A stretch of 5,790 nt of DNA from an uncultured Oscillospiraceae bacterium (lineage in GTDB: Bacteria; Bacillota; Clostridia; Oscillospirales; Acutalibacteraceae): NCBI GenBank assembly GCA_900546265.1, contig URCA01000081.1, forward strand, positions 1 through 5,790, in the 5' to 3' direction. Below are positions 5,284 through 5,790 of this stretch, piece by piece (position 1 is the stretch's first letter; each line of letters starts with the position of its first letter). The notes beneath the pieces were generated by a model that ran no database searches, was not told the DNA's origin, and saw only the letters and a program-made list of their open reading frames with translations. The position numbers and the translations under genes were made by a program.

Positions 5284-5336
5284 AAGAAAAACCTCCCTCT
5301 GTTCGCTTTGATACAGGATATGCGAACGGGGGGAGG
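5284..5336 (-). promoter_or_regulatory. Hairpin covering the ribosome binding site of the TIGR04086 gene (attenuator-like)
   Basis: In the minus-strand transcript, CCUCCC plus GUUCGC (plus-strand 5336-5331 and 5327-5322) can pair with GCGAAC plus GGGAGG (5306-5301 and 5297-5292). That gives 12 base pairs around a 3x3 internal loop and a 15-nt apical loop. The GGGAGG arm is the ribosome binding site of the membrane-protein gene. The stem is followed by UUUUUCUU just before the AUG, so it also looks like an intrinsic terminator. Either premature termination or translational masking would lower the second gene relative to yajC. Confidence 0.6.
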
Positions 5337-5355
5337 CTTCATGCCGGGAAAAGCG

Positions 5356-5754
5356 TCAGTTGAGGACCTCGCTGTCGTTTTCGATGGCGACTTCCTCCAC
5401 GTTGCGGATGGCCCAGCGGGCAAAGACCAGCTTGACGTTGTCGCGGCCCACGCTGAGCTCGATGGTGTCGTCCTTGATGGAGGTGATGGTGCCGTAGATG
5501 CCGCCGATGGTGCACACGCGGTCGCCCGCCTTGAGGGCGGCCAGCATTTCCTTGACCTTCTTGTCCTTCTTCTTCTGCGGACGGATCAGCAGGAAGTAGA
5601 ACACCACGAACATCAGCACCAGCGGCAGGATCATGCCCAGCATTTCGCCCACGCCCGCGGTGGCGGTGGCGGCGGTCGCGTCCGTGGCGGCGGTGCCGGC
5701 GGCGCCGGTGGCGGCGTCGGTCAGGCCCATCAGCATTTGAGAGAGTGCGTTCAT
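5356..5754 (-). CDS. yajC: Preprotein translocase subunit YajC
   Basis: The product is 132 residues long, from ATG 5754 behind AAAGGGG (minus strand, about 5772-5766, spacing near 11 nt). YajC is the small single-span inner-membrane subunit that associates with SecDF and the SecYEG channel. Residues 39-57 (LGMILPLVLMFVVFYFLLI) are the membrane segment, followed at once by the family signature RPQKKKDKKVKEM (58-70) and the beta-rich domain with LKAGDRVCTIGGIYGTI (74-90). The N-terminal 35 residues are unusually long and Ala/Thr-rich (AATGAAGTAATDATAATATA), a low-complexity extension beyond the short N-terminus of typical YajC. The upstream neighbour is outside the window. The TIGR04086 gene follows after 72 bp. 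Confidence 0.95.
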   Translation of the reverse strand: MNALSQMLMGLTDAATGAAGTAATDATAATATAGVGEMLGMILPLVLMFVVFYFLLIRPQKKKDKKVKEMLAALKAGDRVCTIGGIYGTITSIKDDTIELSVGRDNVKLVFARWAIRNVEEVAIENDSEVLN

Positions 5755-5790
5755 CGTTTGGTAAACCCCTTTCCAAAGTGGTAAGGATGA

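Overview
The window reads as chromosomal DNA of a high-GC member of the Bacillota, probably class Clostridia. The main evidence is a yajC gene followed by a small four-helix membrane protein of the TIGR04086 type, a pairing typical of Clostridia, together with strong GGAGG ribosome binding sites and GC-rich third codon positions. Placement below class (for example Christensenellales-like gut lineages) is a guess.

Plus-strand block, 1-3273. It starts with the 3' end of a gene of unknown function (1-326, resembling DUF3877 proteins). Next comes a secreted protein (460-1446) built from three related beta-rich repeats, the last of which is split by a long acidic low-complexity insert. A strong intrinsic terminator (1459-1491) closes this gene. 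An extended -10 promoter just after it probably drives a two-gene operon: a GNAT N-acetyltransferase (1559-2095) and, 20 nt later, a 385-residue protein (2116-3273). That last protein is the most unusual object here. Its N-terminal half is an epoxyqueuosine-reductase-like (QueG-related) iron-sulfur protein, cut exactly before its cysteine cluster. Its C-terminal half matches the second half of a type IV secretion coupling protein (VirD4/TraG/TraD, TraM-recognition region), with degenerate catalytic positions and no Walker A.

Insertion sequence, 3339-4833. A complete IS1182-family element of about 1.5 kb carries a DDE transposase on the minus strand, perfect 13-bp terminal inverted repeats and visibly lower GC than the flanks. 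It lies in the convergent intergenic region between the plus-strand operon and the minus-strand yajC operon, and a hairpin abuts each of its tips. It therefore seems to have landed in or between the transcription terminators.

Minus-strand block, 4867-5790. yajC (5754-5356) encodes the Sec accessory subunit and is followed by the TIGR04086 membrane protein (5283-4867). The 72-bp gap between them can form a long hairpin that covers the downstream ribosome binding site and is followed by a U-run, which suggests attenuation or translational control.

No rRNA, tRNA or CRISPR array was seen. The best candidate for something undescribed is the QueG-like/coupling-protein chimera and its linked acetyltransferase.
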